DNA from: DAOTMI01 sp964605545
GTDB lineage: Bacteria; Patescibacteriota; Microgenomatia; UBA12405
Assembly (NCBI GenBank): GCA_964605545.1
Contig: CAZSCX010000008.1
Span: forward strand, 1 to 20,444
DNA length: 20,444 nucleotides
Direction of reading: 5' to 3'
The notes below the pieces were generated by a model. It did no database searches. It worked only from the letters and a program-made list of their open reading frames with translations, and was not told the DNA's origin. Within the stretch, counting starts at the first letter, position 1; each line of letters begins with the position of its first letter. Positions 12,952 through 19,776 of this stretch are shown one piece after another. The translations under genes and the position numbers were made by a program.

Positions 12952-14904
12952 ATGCTTCCAGGTATTGGCCCCAAGACTCTTTTAAAGCTAAAAAAATTAA
13001 ACATCTCGGACAACCTTAGTCTAATATACCATTTTCCCAGACGTTTCATCGACTTTTCCCATATCACTCCTATCAATAAAGCAAATATTAATGAAAATAT
13101 CACAATAACCGGCAAAATAATTCAATTCCAAAATATTTTTACTAAAACCAAAAAAAATCTTCAAAGGGCTACTGTCCAAGATCAAACTGGAACTATAAAT
13201 CTTTTATGGTTCAATCAACCCTATTTATCCAAAATAATCCAAATCGGCAATACCTACAGTTTCGCCGGTCAAATTTCCCTTTTTCAAAATAAAAAAACCA
13301 TGATTGCTCCTATTCACGGTTACTACCATACCGGTAAAATAATTGGTATTTATCCTGAAACCTCTGGTTTAACTTCTAATTGGTTTCGTAAAATAATTCA
13401 AAGCAATCTAAAAACACTCATCGATCCCATTGTTGATCCTTTACCAAAAAACATCTTATCCAAATACCATCTTCTTGATTTAAAAAACTCTCTCTATCAA
13501 ATTCACAATCCCACCAACCTAGCTATTCTAAATCAAGCCAAATACCGTCTTGCTTTCGACGAAATTTTATCGCTTCAAGTCAATTCCTATCTCAAAAAAA
13601 GAACTTTTTTAAAATTAAAACCAAACAAAATTTTAAAAGAAAAACCAATTGACACTGTAATAAAAAAATTTCCTTTTAAATTAACCGCCTGTCAAGAAAA
13701 AGTTTGGATGGAAATAAAGAAAGATTTATTAAACCAAAATCAACCTATGAATCGTTTACTTCAGGGTGATGTTGGTTCTGGTAAAACAGTAATAGCCATA
13801 CTATCGGCATTTTTAACTTCAAAGAATAATGCTCGGTCAATTTTTTTGGCTCCTACCGAAATTCTCGCTTTGCAACATTTTAAAACTCTATCCACTTATC
13901 TTGATAATGTTTTTCTTTTAACCAACACAGCCAAATTGGATCTAAAAAAAATTCCCAATAACGCAGTTATTGTTTCTACCCACGCCATAATTTATAAAAA
14001 AAATCTTTCCAATATTGGACTTTTAATTATTGATGAACAACATAAATTTGGTGTCAAGCAAAGATCTTTTCTTGGAGGCCTCAATCCACCTCACACCCTA
14101 ACTATGACCGCTACCCCCATTCCCCGCACTATCAGTTTAACTTTTTTGGGTAACCTCGATTTATCAACTATCGAAACCTTACCTCAAAATCGTTTAAAAA
14201 TAAAAACCTTTGTTGTACCCAATCATAAAACGAAAGATTGTTATCAATGGATTGATAAACATATTAAAGACACCCAAGAACAAGCCTTTATCGTTTGCCC
14301 CTTTATCGAAGAATCGGAAAATCTTAAAACTGTTAAATCCGCCAAAATCGAATTTGAAAAATTAAAAAAGATTTTTTATAATCAAAAATTAGCTTTAATA
14401 CACGGAAAAATTAAATCAAGTGAGCGTGAAAAAATTTTAAACGATTTCAAACAAAATAAAATTAATATACTGGTCACCACTCCCATAATTGAAGTCGGTA
14501 TCGATTTTCCCAACGCTACCACCATCATCATTCAATCAGCTGATCGTTTTGGTCTGGCCTCACTCCATCAACTCCGTGGTCGAGTCGGTAGGGGAGGAGC
14601 TCAAAGTTATTGTTATCTTTTTACTGAAAGCAACAATGAACTTGCTCAAAACAGATTAAAATTCTTGGAAAAAAATAATTCCGGTCTAAAAATTTCTGAA
14701 TATGATCTAAAACTCAGAGGCCCAGGTGAGACTTTTTCCACGCAGCAACACGGTTTCCCATCTCTCAAATTAGCCGACATCTCCGATCTCAAGCTCATCG
14801 AATATTCCCAAAAATTTCTCAAAGATTTATTAACACTTTATCCAAATTTTAATCTTTCTCTTCTCGTCAAAAATCTCCCCACTGAAATTGTGTTAAACAA
14901 TTAG
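12952..14904 (+). CDS. recG: ATP-dependent DNA helicase RecG
   Basis: Reverses stalled replication forks and migrates Holliday-type junctions. The 650-aa product begins with LPGIGPKTLLKLKKL and YHFPRRFIDF, then the OB-fold wedge (about 45-150, VQDQTGTINLLWFNQPY). The helicase core shows Walker A GDVGSGKT (about 272-279), the DEQHKFGVKQR box (about 361), TATPIPRT (about 386), HGKIKSSEREKI, and motif V/VI TTPIIEVGIDFPNA and QLRGRVGRG. The C-terminus has the usual LRGPGE motif (typical ...DLxLRGPGExxGxxQxG). Length is slightly below the usual 680-700. ATG 12952 is only 5 nt from the divergent ATG and 5 nt from its own -10 box. Three nt of spacer plus the next promoter separate it from rpmF. Confidence 0.96.
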   Translation: MLPGIGPKTLLKLKKLNISDNLSLIYHFPRRFIDFSHITPINKANINENITITGKIIQFQNIFTKTKKNLQRATVQDQTGTINLLWFNQPYLSKIIQIGNTYSFAGQISLFQNKKTMIAPIHGYYHTGKIIGIYPETSGLTSNWFRKIIQSNLKTLIDPIVDPLPKNILSKYHLLDLKNSLYQIHNPTNLAILNQAKYRLAFDEILSLQVNSYLKKRTFLKLKPNKILKEKPIDTVIKKFPFKLTACQEKVWMEIKKDLLNQNQPMNRLLQGDVGSGKTVIAILSAFLTSKNNARSIFLAPTEILALQHFKTLSTYLDNVFLLTNTAKLDLKKIPNNAVIVSTHAIIYKKNLSNIGLLIIDEQHKFGVKQRSFLGGLNPPHTLTMTATPIPRTISLTFLGNLDLSTIETLPQNRLKIKTFVVPNHKTKDCYQWIDKHIKDTQEQAFIVCPFIEESENLKTVKSAKIEFEKLKKIFYNQKLALIHGKIKSSEREKILNDFKQNKINILVTTPIIEVGIDFPNATTIIIQSADRFGLASLHQLRGRVGRGGAQSYCYLFTESNNELAQNRLKFLEKNNSGLKISEYDLKLRGPGETFSTQQHGFPSLKLADISDLKLIEYSQKFLKDLLTLYPNFNLSLLVKNLPTEIVLNN

Positions 14905-14909
14905 TAATA

Positions 14910-14918
14910 TGTTAAAAT
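14910..14918 (+). promoter_or_regulatory. Extended -10 promoter of rpmF-nusB-rnc
   Basis: TGT-TAAAAT (14910-14918), 9 nt before ATG 14928, directly after the recG stop. It is of the same type as the other leaderless promoters of the window. Confidence 0.7.
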
Positions 14919-14927
14919 ACTACCTAT

Positions 14928-15080
14928 ATGACAGCATTACCTAAACATTGGCCGAGTTCCCGTCGACAGGGCAAGCGCCGAGCTACACACAAAGGACCAA
15001 AAATTCCTAATACTACAAAATGTAAAAGTTGTGGACAACCTAAATTACCAGGTTTTAGATGTCCAAACTGTAAACAGTGA
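14928..15080 (+). CDS. rpmF: 50S ribosomal protein L32
   Basis: Small ribosomal protein of 50 aa near the peptidyl transferase region. MTALPKHWPSSRRQGKRRA is a variant of the usual MAVPKxKxSxSRRxxRRAH start. It is followed by a zinc ribbon with four cysteines: KCKSCGQ (C32, C35) and FRCPNCK (C45, C48). It therefore belongs to the zinc-binding C+ form of L32. The final GTGA contains its TGA stop and the GTG start of nusB, so the two are probably translationally coupled. Confidence 0.95.
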   Translation: MTALPKHWPSSRRQGKRRATHKGPKIPNTTKCKSCGQPKLPGFRCPNCKQ

Positions 15081-15436
15081 AATCAAAAAACGATCCTCGC
15101 CACCTCCATCGAATAGAAGAAATGCAGGCAATTTTTGCCTACTCTTGCGGTAACTCACATCCAACCGCCCTGCACACACAAGAAATTATTGGTCATTTAT
15201 CACAAATTGATGAAATCATTTCCAAAAATGCCCCAAAATGGCCAATCGACAAAATTAATAAAATTGACCTGGCTGTTCTTCGTCTGGCTCTTTTTGAATT
15301 ATTGATTCAAAAAACAAATCCACCAAAAGTTATTATTGATGAAGCTATTGAAATTGCCAAAGAATATGGCACCGAATCTTCATCTTCCTTAGTCAACGGT
15401 GTTATCGGTTCAGTTTTAAAAAATGTTCAAGTTTAA
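15077..15436 (+). CDS. nusB: Transcription antitermination factor NusB
   Basis: All-helical RNA-binding protein that, with NusE (S10), forms the core of rRNA antitermination complexes. The 119-aa product is a little short (usual 130-140). Typical features are HRIEEMQAIFAYS near the start, the mid-region INKIDLAVLRLALFEL, and the C-terminal PPKVIIDEAIEIAKEYGTESSSSLVNGVIGSVL, a strong NusB signature. The start is GTG 15077 by a 4-nt overlap with rpmF. The 3' end overlaps rnc by 14 nt. Confidence 0.95.
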   Translation: MKSKNDPRHLHRIEEMQAIFAYSCGNSHPTALHTQEIIGHLSQIDEIISKNAPKWPIDKINKIDLAVLRLALFELLIQKTNPPKVIIDEAIEIAKEYGTESSSSLVNGVIGSVLKNVQV

Positions 15437-16085
15437 AGATCAGTTACTAAAAAAACAATCTCTGGTTCATCGCTCTTATCTCAATGAAAACAAAGACGAA
15501 AAACTAAATTCCAACGAAAGAATGGAATTCCTAGGAGATGCTATTTTGGAATTTTGGATTAGTGATTATCTCTACAAAAAATTTCCCGATTTTTCTGAAG
15601 GCGATCTCACCAATCTCCGGTCTCTCGCCGTCTGTACCAACAATTTAGCCAAAATTTCAAAAGAAATAAAATTAAATGAAGAAATTCTTTTATCCAAGGG
15701 CGAAGAAAGACACGGCGGCAGAAACAACACTTCCATTCTCGCCGATGCTTTCGAAAGTTTAATCGGCGCCATCTACTTAGATTCCGGATTTAAAGCTGTC
15801 TGTGAATTCTTGGACAAAACTTTGATTCCCAGTATCCGCCAATTATCAAAACAAAAAACCTTAAAAGATCCAAAAAGCGTTTTTCAAGAAATTGCCCAAG
15901 ACAAAGAGGGGATAACCCCTAATTACAAAACCATTGCCGAATCGGGACCTGATCATCAAAAAGAATTTGAAGTCGGCGTGTATCTAAATAATCGTCTGAT
16001 TGCCAAGGGCAAAGGCAACTCAAAACAAAAGGCCGAAGAAGATGCTTCGCTTAATGCTACCAAAATCTTCCAAAATCAGGTATAA
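15423..16085 (+). CDS. rnc: Ribonuclease III
   Basis: Double-strand-specific endoribonuclease acting in rRNA maturation and decay of structured RNA. The 220-aa product has the RNase III domain with NERMEFLGDAILEF (catalytic-site residues E32, E35, D39) and ILADAFESLIGAIYLDSGF (D108, E111), so all acidic residues known from E. coli are kept. A double-stranded RNA-binding domain follows (about 150-218): DPKSVFQEIAQDKEG, and GKGNSKQKAEEDASLNA. It starts inside nusB (14-nt overlap). Its stop codon TAA lies within the TATAAT box of rpsP. Confidence 0.97.
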   Translation: MFKFKDQLLKKQSLVHRSYLNENKDEKLNSNERMEFLGDAILEFWISDYLYKKFPDFSEGDLTNLRSLAVCTNNLAKISKEIKLNEEILLSKGEERHGGRNNTSILADAFESLIGAIYLDSGFKAVCEFLDKTLIPSIRQLSKQKTLKDPKSVFQEIAQDKEGITPNYKTIAESGPDHQKEFEVGVYLNNRLIAKGKGNSKQKAEEDASLNATKIFQNQV

Positions 16086-16086
16086 T
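16081..16086 (+). promoter_or_regulatory. -10 box of rpsP-khpA
   Basis: A perfect TATAAT (16081-16086), 7 nt before ATG 16094. It lacks the TGn extension and has no clear -35. It overlaps the rnc stop codon. Confidence 0.65.
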
Positions 16087-16093
16087 CCAGCTT

Positions 16094-16438
16094 ATGCTAA
16101 AAATTAAATTATCACCTCGGGGTAAAAAACATCAGCGCACCTTTCGTGTCGTCATTGCCGAAGGTCGAAGTAAAAACGATGGTAAATACATTGAAGAAAT
16201 TGGTTTTTATACTCCTCAAACCAAAACAATTCAAATTGATCAAAAAAAATTAGAACAATGGCAAAAAAATGGGGCTCAAATAACTTTGGGTGTCGATAAA
16301 TTATTAAACCCAGCCAAACATCCCAACAAAAAGAAAAAAACTGAAAAAGTAAAAGTTGAAAATCCGCCAGCTGGCGAAGAAGTTAAAGAAGAAATAAAAG
16401 AGGAAGTAAAAAATGAACAACCTGCAGACAACGCTTGA
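16094..16438 (+). CDS. rpsP: 30S ribosomal protein S16 with acidic C-terminal tail
   Basis: Early-assembly protein of the 30S subunit. The N-terminal 80 residues are canonical: MLKIKLSPRGKKHQRTFRVVIAE, GKYIEEIGFYTPQTKTI, and the W-x-x-x-G-A-Q region (QWQKNGAQITLGVDKLL). After about residue 85 comes a low-complexity tail with a Lys-rich part and then many Glu residues (EEVKEEIKEEVKNEQ), bringing the length to 114 aa against a usual 80-90. The last 26 nt of the tail are shared with khpA in another frame, and the tail also carries the khpA ribosome binding site. The usual rimM-trmD-rplS genes do not follow. Confidence 0.95.
   Translation: MLKIKLSPRGKKHQRTFRVVIAEGRSKNDGKYIEEIGFYTPQTKTIQIDQKKLEQWQKNGAQITLGVDKLLNPAKHPNKKKKTEKVKVENPPAGEEVKEEIKEEVKNEQPADNA
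16400..16403 (+). promoter_or_regulatory. Shine-Dalgarno sequence of khpA
   Basis: AGAGGA with core GAGG (16400-16403) lies 9 nt before ATG 16413, inside the rpsP tail. It supports that start and is one of few clear Shine-Dalgarno sites here, all before operon-internal genes. Confidence 0.6.
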
Positions 16439-16646
16439 GTACATTCTTAAATCCATTATCGAAGATTCAAAAGATGTTTCTGTCGAAGCTATTGAACAAG
16501 ATAACTTCACTACTTTAAACATTAGCGCTCCCAAAGAAAAAATTGGTCAAATAATCGGCAAAGACGGCCGTATAATCAAATCAATTCGCACCATGCTTGG
16601 AATATCTTATCCCAACACTCGGTTTAATTTGGAAATCAAAGAATAA
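16413..16646 (+). CDS. khpA: KH domain RNA-binding protein (KhpA-like)
   Basis: A 77-aa single KH-domain protein. The signature IGQIIGKDGRIIKSIRTML holds the GxxG loop (GKDG), which contacts RNA. Length and position directly after rpsP match KhpA (YlqC), which in other bacteria works with KhpB as an RNA chaperone; I see no khpB here. The N-terminal LEYILKSIIEDSKDVSVEAIEQ is typical. The start overlaps rpsP by 26 nt and is supported by a Shine-Dalgarno. Its TAA is directly followed by the stop codon of the convergent pilO, with no intergenic base. Confidence 0.93.
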   Translation: MNNLQTTLEYILKSIIEDSKDVSVEAIEQDNFTTLNISAPKEKIGQIIGKDGRIIKSIRTMLGISYPNTRFNLEIKE

Positions 16647-17408
16647 TTACTGGGCAAAAGGATTGCTTCTTCCATAAATTACCCCACTTCTTGTCGATAT
16701 TTTCTGCTGTGCTCCCAAAATCACACCCCGATTATTGGTATAAGAAGACAACATCTTTACCATTTCTGCCTCATCCTCGCTTAATTGCAAATCGGCCAAA
16801 CTCAATTTTTTTACTTCCGCCTTTGTCTCTTCATCAATATAATAAGCTGTTATCTTTAAATCAATTTCCGAAATATCACCCCGAGCTTTCATATCCATTT
16901 CTTCAATCGACAACAAAGGTAAACTACTTTCTAGCCCTTTCAAAAAATCCAAATAAGATGACTTTGGCCCCAACATATTCAAGGTTATTGGTACTCTTTT
17001 GTTTCCCTTAACTTCTTTGGCACTTTTTTCATCATCCTTTGTCACTTTTCCCGGAGACAAAGAAAATCCTTGAATCGAATAATTATATTTATCGGCCACC
17101 CTTCTAACTACGCTTACCAAATAATAAGAATCTTTTTCATACAACATCGCCGCCGACAACAAACCTTCATTTTTCTTCAAATCTTCCTGTGAAATACTGT
17201 TGATATAATTGACTTTTTCGACAATCTTTTTGGTCTCTGTCTTTGCTTTAGCAATTTCTTTTTTTATCTTTCCTACATCGGCAATTTTTGGATAAACCGC
17301 CAAATTAAACAAAATCAACAAAGCCAACATAATCGCTATTGGTTGAATAAACAATTTAACCAAAGCTGTCTCAATTCCTAGTATTTTTTCCGGCAATATT
17401 ATTTCCAT
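16647..17408 (-). CDS. pilO: Type IV pilus assembly protein PilO-like
   Basis: Inner-membrane alignment-complex protein that pairs with PilN and couples to PilM. The 253-aa product has a short cytoplasmic start, one transmembrane helix (about 15-40, ALVKLFIQPIAIMLALLILFNLAVYP), a coiled coil (about 45-75, VGKIKKEIAKAKTETKKIVEKV), and a C-terminal ferredoxin-like domain (about 95-215) with VPITLNMLGPKSSYLDFLKGLE. I start at ATG 17408, which forms TAATG with the pilN stop and has GGAGGTGG 10 nt upstream; an in-frame ATG at 17441 lies within pilN. Sequence identity to PilO is low, as usual; topology and gene order carry the call. Confidence 0.8.
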   Translation of the reverse strand: MEIILPEKILGIETALVKLFIQPIAIMLALLILFNLAVYPKIADVGKIKKEIAKAKTETKKIVEKVNYINSISQEDLKKNEGLLSAAMLYEKDSYYLVSVVRRVADKYNYSIQGFSLSPGKVTKDDEKSAKEVKGNKRVPITLNMLGPKSSYLDFLKGLESSLPLLSIEEMDMKARGDISEIDLKITAYYIDEETKAEVKKLSLADLQLSEDEAEMVKMLSSYTNNRGVILGAQQKISTRSGVIYGRSNPFAQ

Positions 17409-17944
17409 TATTTTGTTTCCACCTCCAATGAAAATTTCCAATCATTACCATCTCGCGAAATCGAAACCAATTTGGCATTGGCAAAACCCTCCACTTTTTT
17501 GTTCTTTATCTCGGCAATTTTTTGTTCCAAAACATCAATATTTTTTTCGCTGGATGTTAAATAATTAATTAAAAAGGAATTTTTTCCTTCAATTTTAAAA
17601 TTTTCTATCGTAATTGCTGCCGGCAAAAGATTATTTACATTGGTTATCGCTTCTCCATATTCAAATCTAGTCGCTAAAACATTGGCCACCATTTTGGCTT
17701 GATATTTTAATTTATGACTTGTCAGCAAATCTTCCGATCTATTTTTGTATTCAAGCGTTACACTGTCCAATTTATTTTTCGCTAAACTCAATTGTCGATT
17801 GTTTATTATCCACCACGTCCATATACCCAAAGAAGCCACCAACCAAACCGACAATATTATTACTGTCGCCACAAACAACTTCTTTTTCAACCTTATCTTA
17901 GCCAATTGAAATTTTGCCTGAGATGGCAATAAACTAACACTCAT
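17408..17944 (-). CDS. pilN: Type IV pilus assembly protein PilN-like
   Basis: Inner-membrane protein linking cytoplasmic PilM to PilO. The 178-aa product begins MSVSLLPSQAKFQLAK, which includes the short N-terminal segment (INLLP-like, here SLLP) that binds PilM in studied systems. A transmembrane helix follows (about 24-47, LFVATVIILSVWLVASLGIWTWW), then a coiled-coil part and a small alpha/beta domain (about 95-178, ITNVNNLLPAAITIENFKIEG). It is linked to pilM by a 1-nt TAATG overlap and to pilO in the same way. AAGGGGGG stands 10 nt before the start. Confidence 0.82.
   Translation of the reverse strand: MSVSLLPSQAKFQLAKIRLKKKLFVATVIILSVWLVASLGIWTWWIINNRQLSLAKNKLDSVTLEYKNRSEDLLTSHKLKYQAKMVANVLATRFEYGEAITNVNNLLPAAITIENFKIEGKNSFLINYLTSSEKNIDVLEQKIAEIKNKKVEGFANAKLVSISRDGNDWKFSLEVETK
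17419..17426 (-). promoter_or_regulatory. Shine-Dalgarno sequence of pilO
   Basis: GGAGGTGG on the minus strand (17426-17419), 10 nt before ATG 17408. It is the strongest Shine-Dalgarno in the window and decides the pilO start. Confidence 0.7.
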
Positions 17945-18978
17945 TAATCAATTACCCCCCTTAGAGCCAAGCCAACTGCATAACTAAAACGACACCCTTC
18001 CGTTGCCAAGTTAATAGGCAAACTTAATTTACTGGTATCTATATTCAAAAACGGTTGAACAACCTGAACCTCCACTCCCAAAACCTTGGTCAATTCTTCC
18101 GCAAGCCCCGGCATATTGGCTCCACCACCAGACAAAACCAACAATTCGACTGCACGACCTTGTCCTTCCAAAAACAAAGACATTGTTTTTCTAATCTCTT
18201 CAGCCATATTCATAAAAATAGGCATAATAGCTGTTCTAATTTTGCCCTCTAATTGGGATTCCTGCATTCCATAAGCTTTTTTGTATTCCTCAGCACTTGG
18301 CATATCCAAACCTAAATTAATTGAAATTGCTCTCGTTATTGACTCGCCTCCAATTGGCATTGATCTGGTAAAACAAATATTACCATTGGAAAGCCCAATA
18401 ATATCTGAATATTTTTCTCCATAATCCAAAGCTACAATCCCGGTTACATCCGATTTAATCGATGATTTAATAATCCTTCTCATCGCCACTGCCGGAGATT
18501 CCAAGGCAACTAATTCCAAACCAATACTCCTGAACAAATTTACAAAAGCTGTAATTAAATCATTTTTTGCTGCCACGACAAAAATTTTTAATCGGCCATT
18601 ATCATCTTTTTCGACAATTTCATAATCAATTGTTACTTGATTCAAAGGGTAGGGGACAAATGTTTCCGCTTCAAACTTCAAAGCATCCATAATTTCATTT
18701 TCTTTCAATGGCGGTAAATTAACTAATCTGGAAACTACTTCATCCTCTGGAATACAAGCCACTGCTTGTTTTGGTTTGATTTTTAGATCCCCCAACAATT
18801 TTTTTATGGCCGCACCCATTTCTTTTGCTCCGGCAACCTTATTTTCTCCCCTAATCCAATCTACTTTTGGCCCTTTAGTCTCTCCTAGAGCATCCAAAAC
18901 TATTCCATTATTTACTTTCGATAAAGAGATAGCTTTAATCATTCCTACCCCTAAATCTAATCCAACAATATTACTCAT
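17944..18978 (-). CDS. pilM: Type IV pilus assembly ATPase-fold protein PilM
   Basis: Actin/FtsA-like cytoplasmic protein that binds the PilN N-terminus and connects the pilus platform to the motor. The 344-aa product has the phosphate-1 motif IVGLDLGVGMIKAISLS (residues 4-20), a second GIVALDYGEKYSDIIGLSNG (about 180-199) followed by RSMPIGGESITRAI, and the adenosine motif LLVLSGGGANMPGL (about 286-299). VNLPPLKENEIMDALKFEAETFVPYPLNQVTIDYEIV is characteristic of the PilM family. It starts a predicted pilM-pilN-pilO operon, with ATG exactly 6 nt after an extended -10 box. The preceding gene ends 21 nt upstream. Confidence 0.93.
   Translation of the reverse strand: MSNIVGLDLGVGMIKAISLSKVNNGIVLDALGETKGPKVDWIRGENKVAGAKEMGAAIKKLLGDLKIKPKQAVACIPEDEVVSRLVNLPPLKENEIMDALKFEAETFVPYPLNQVTIDYEIVEKDDNGRLKIFVVAAKNDLITAFVNLFRSIGLELVALESPAVAMRRIIKSSIKSDVTGIVALDYGEKYSDIIGLSNGNICFTRSMPIGGESITRAISINLGLDMPSAEEYKKAYGMQESQLEGKIRTAIMPIFMNMAEEIRKTMSLFLEGQGRAVELLVLSGGGANMPGLAEELTKVLGVEVQVVQPFLNIDTSKLSLPINLATEGCRFSYAVGLALRGVID
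17955..17962 (-). promoter_or_regulatory. Shine-Dalgarno sequence of pilN
   Basis: AAGGGGGG on the minus strand (17962-17955), 10 nt before ATG 17944. It lies within the last codons of pilM. Confidence 0.6.
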
Positions 18979-18984
18979 ATAATC

Positions 18985-18993
18985 AGTATAACA
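18985..18993 (-). promoter_or_regulatory. Extended -10 promoter of pilM-pilN-pilO
   Basis: On the minus strand TGT-TATACT (18993-18985), then 6 nt, then ATG 18978. It directly follows a run of seven T, itself just after the stop of the upstream gene. The start site is predicted on the A of the ATG. Confidence 0.75.
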
Positions 18994-18999
18994 AAAAAA

Positions 19000-19776
19000 T
19001 TAATTCGATACATTCCCTTCCGCTGCTATTGCTGACATCAAAAAACCAGGTACCTTGTATCGACTATTCATCCGAATAATTCTATTGATTGGTATATCGG
19101 TATCACCCGCATTTCCTGTTGACACTATCTCGTTTCCCTGGTCGGGGAAATTACCGTTTAGTTTGACTATTGTTATTCTGCCATTGGCGAATACCGGTGT
19201 AATTCCAATCAAAATGGAATTGTTTAAAGCCGCTTCGGAAAAATCTAATTCTTCGCTACACTGATCGGCTCTATCAGTAAAACCTTCCACCGTCTCACCT
19301 CCACCAATATTGTATCCATATCGTTTAACTTGATAAACTCCACCACTTAAATAAAAATAATCGATCTTTAACGCCCCGGCAAAACTATCTTCCATACAAA
19401 CCTGTAATCGATCATTAAAATAAGTATCTCCCAAGGTGTCATCGTCATTATGGCTCACCAACCAAAAATATTCACTATTTCCTGCTGTCGTTATTGTCTC
19501 AAAAGTATATCTATTTGAAGCATCTACATTTAAGGGCACCACTGTCACTTGAGCTTCTCTGCTACCGCTTTCGTCCGACATAGTATAAACTGGTGTTGTC
19601 GTCTTCTCATAGTAATCTATCGCAGATTCTGCAGTATCAAAGGCTTTTTTTGATAATTCCTCATCCACATCAACCTTAATTTCACTAATCGATTTCCTCG
19701 ACAAACTCAATCCAATTGACATTATCACCGTACTCACCAACAACACAATCAAAACAATTTGCCCTCTTTCTCTCAT
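19000..19776 (-). CDS. PilX-like pilus-associated protein
   Basis: A 258-aa protein with a short charged start (MRERG), a long hydrophobic helix (about 6-26, QIVLIVLLVSTVIMSIGLSLS), and then RKSISEIKVDVDEELSKKAFDTAESAIDYY. This arrangement (hydrophobic helix, Ser-rich turn, E-x-x-x-A-F-x-A-A-E-S-A) is like PilX-type minor pilin assembly proteins. The remainder is predicted beta-rich and exported. I prefer ATG 19776, which shares ATGA with the preceding gene's stop and has AAGGA 5 nt upstream, over the in-frame TTG 19794. I infer a role in assembling or priming the pilus from context and N-terminal resemblance; no substrate or partner is visible. Confidence 0.7.
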   Translation of the reverse strand: MRERGQIVLIVLLVSTVIMSIGLSLSRKSISEIKVDVDEELSKKAFDTAESAIDYYEKTTTPVYTMSDESGSREAQVTVVPLNVDASNRYTFETITTAGNSEYFWLVSHNDDDTLGDTYFNDRLQVCMEDSFAGALKIDYFYLSGGVYQVKRYGYNIGGGETVEGFTDRADQCSEELDFSEAALNNSILIGITPVFANGRITIVKLNGNFPDQGNEIVSTGNAGDTDIPINRIIRMNSRYKVPGFLMSAIAAEGNVSN

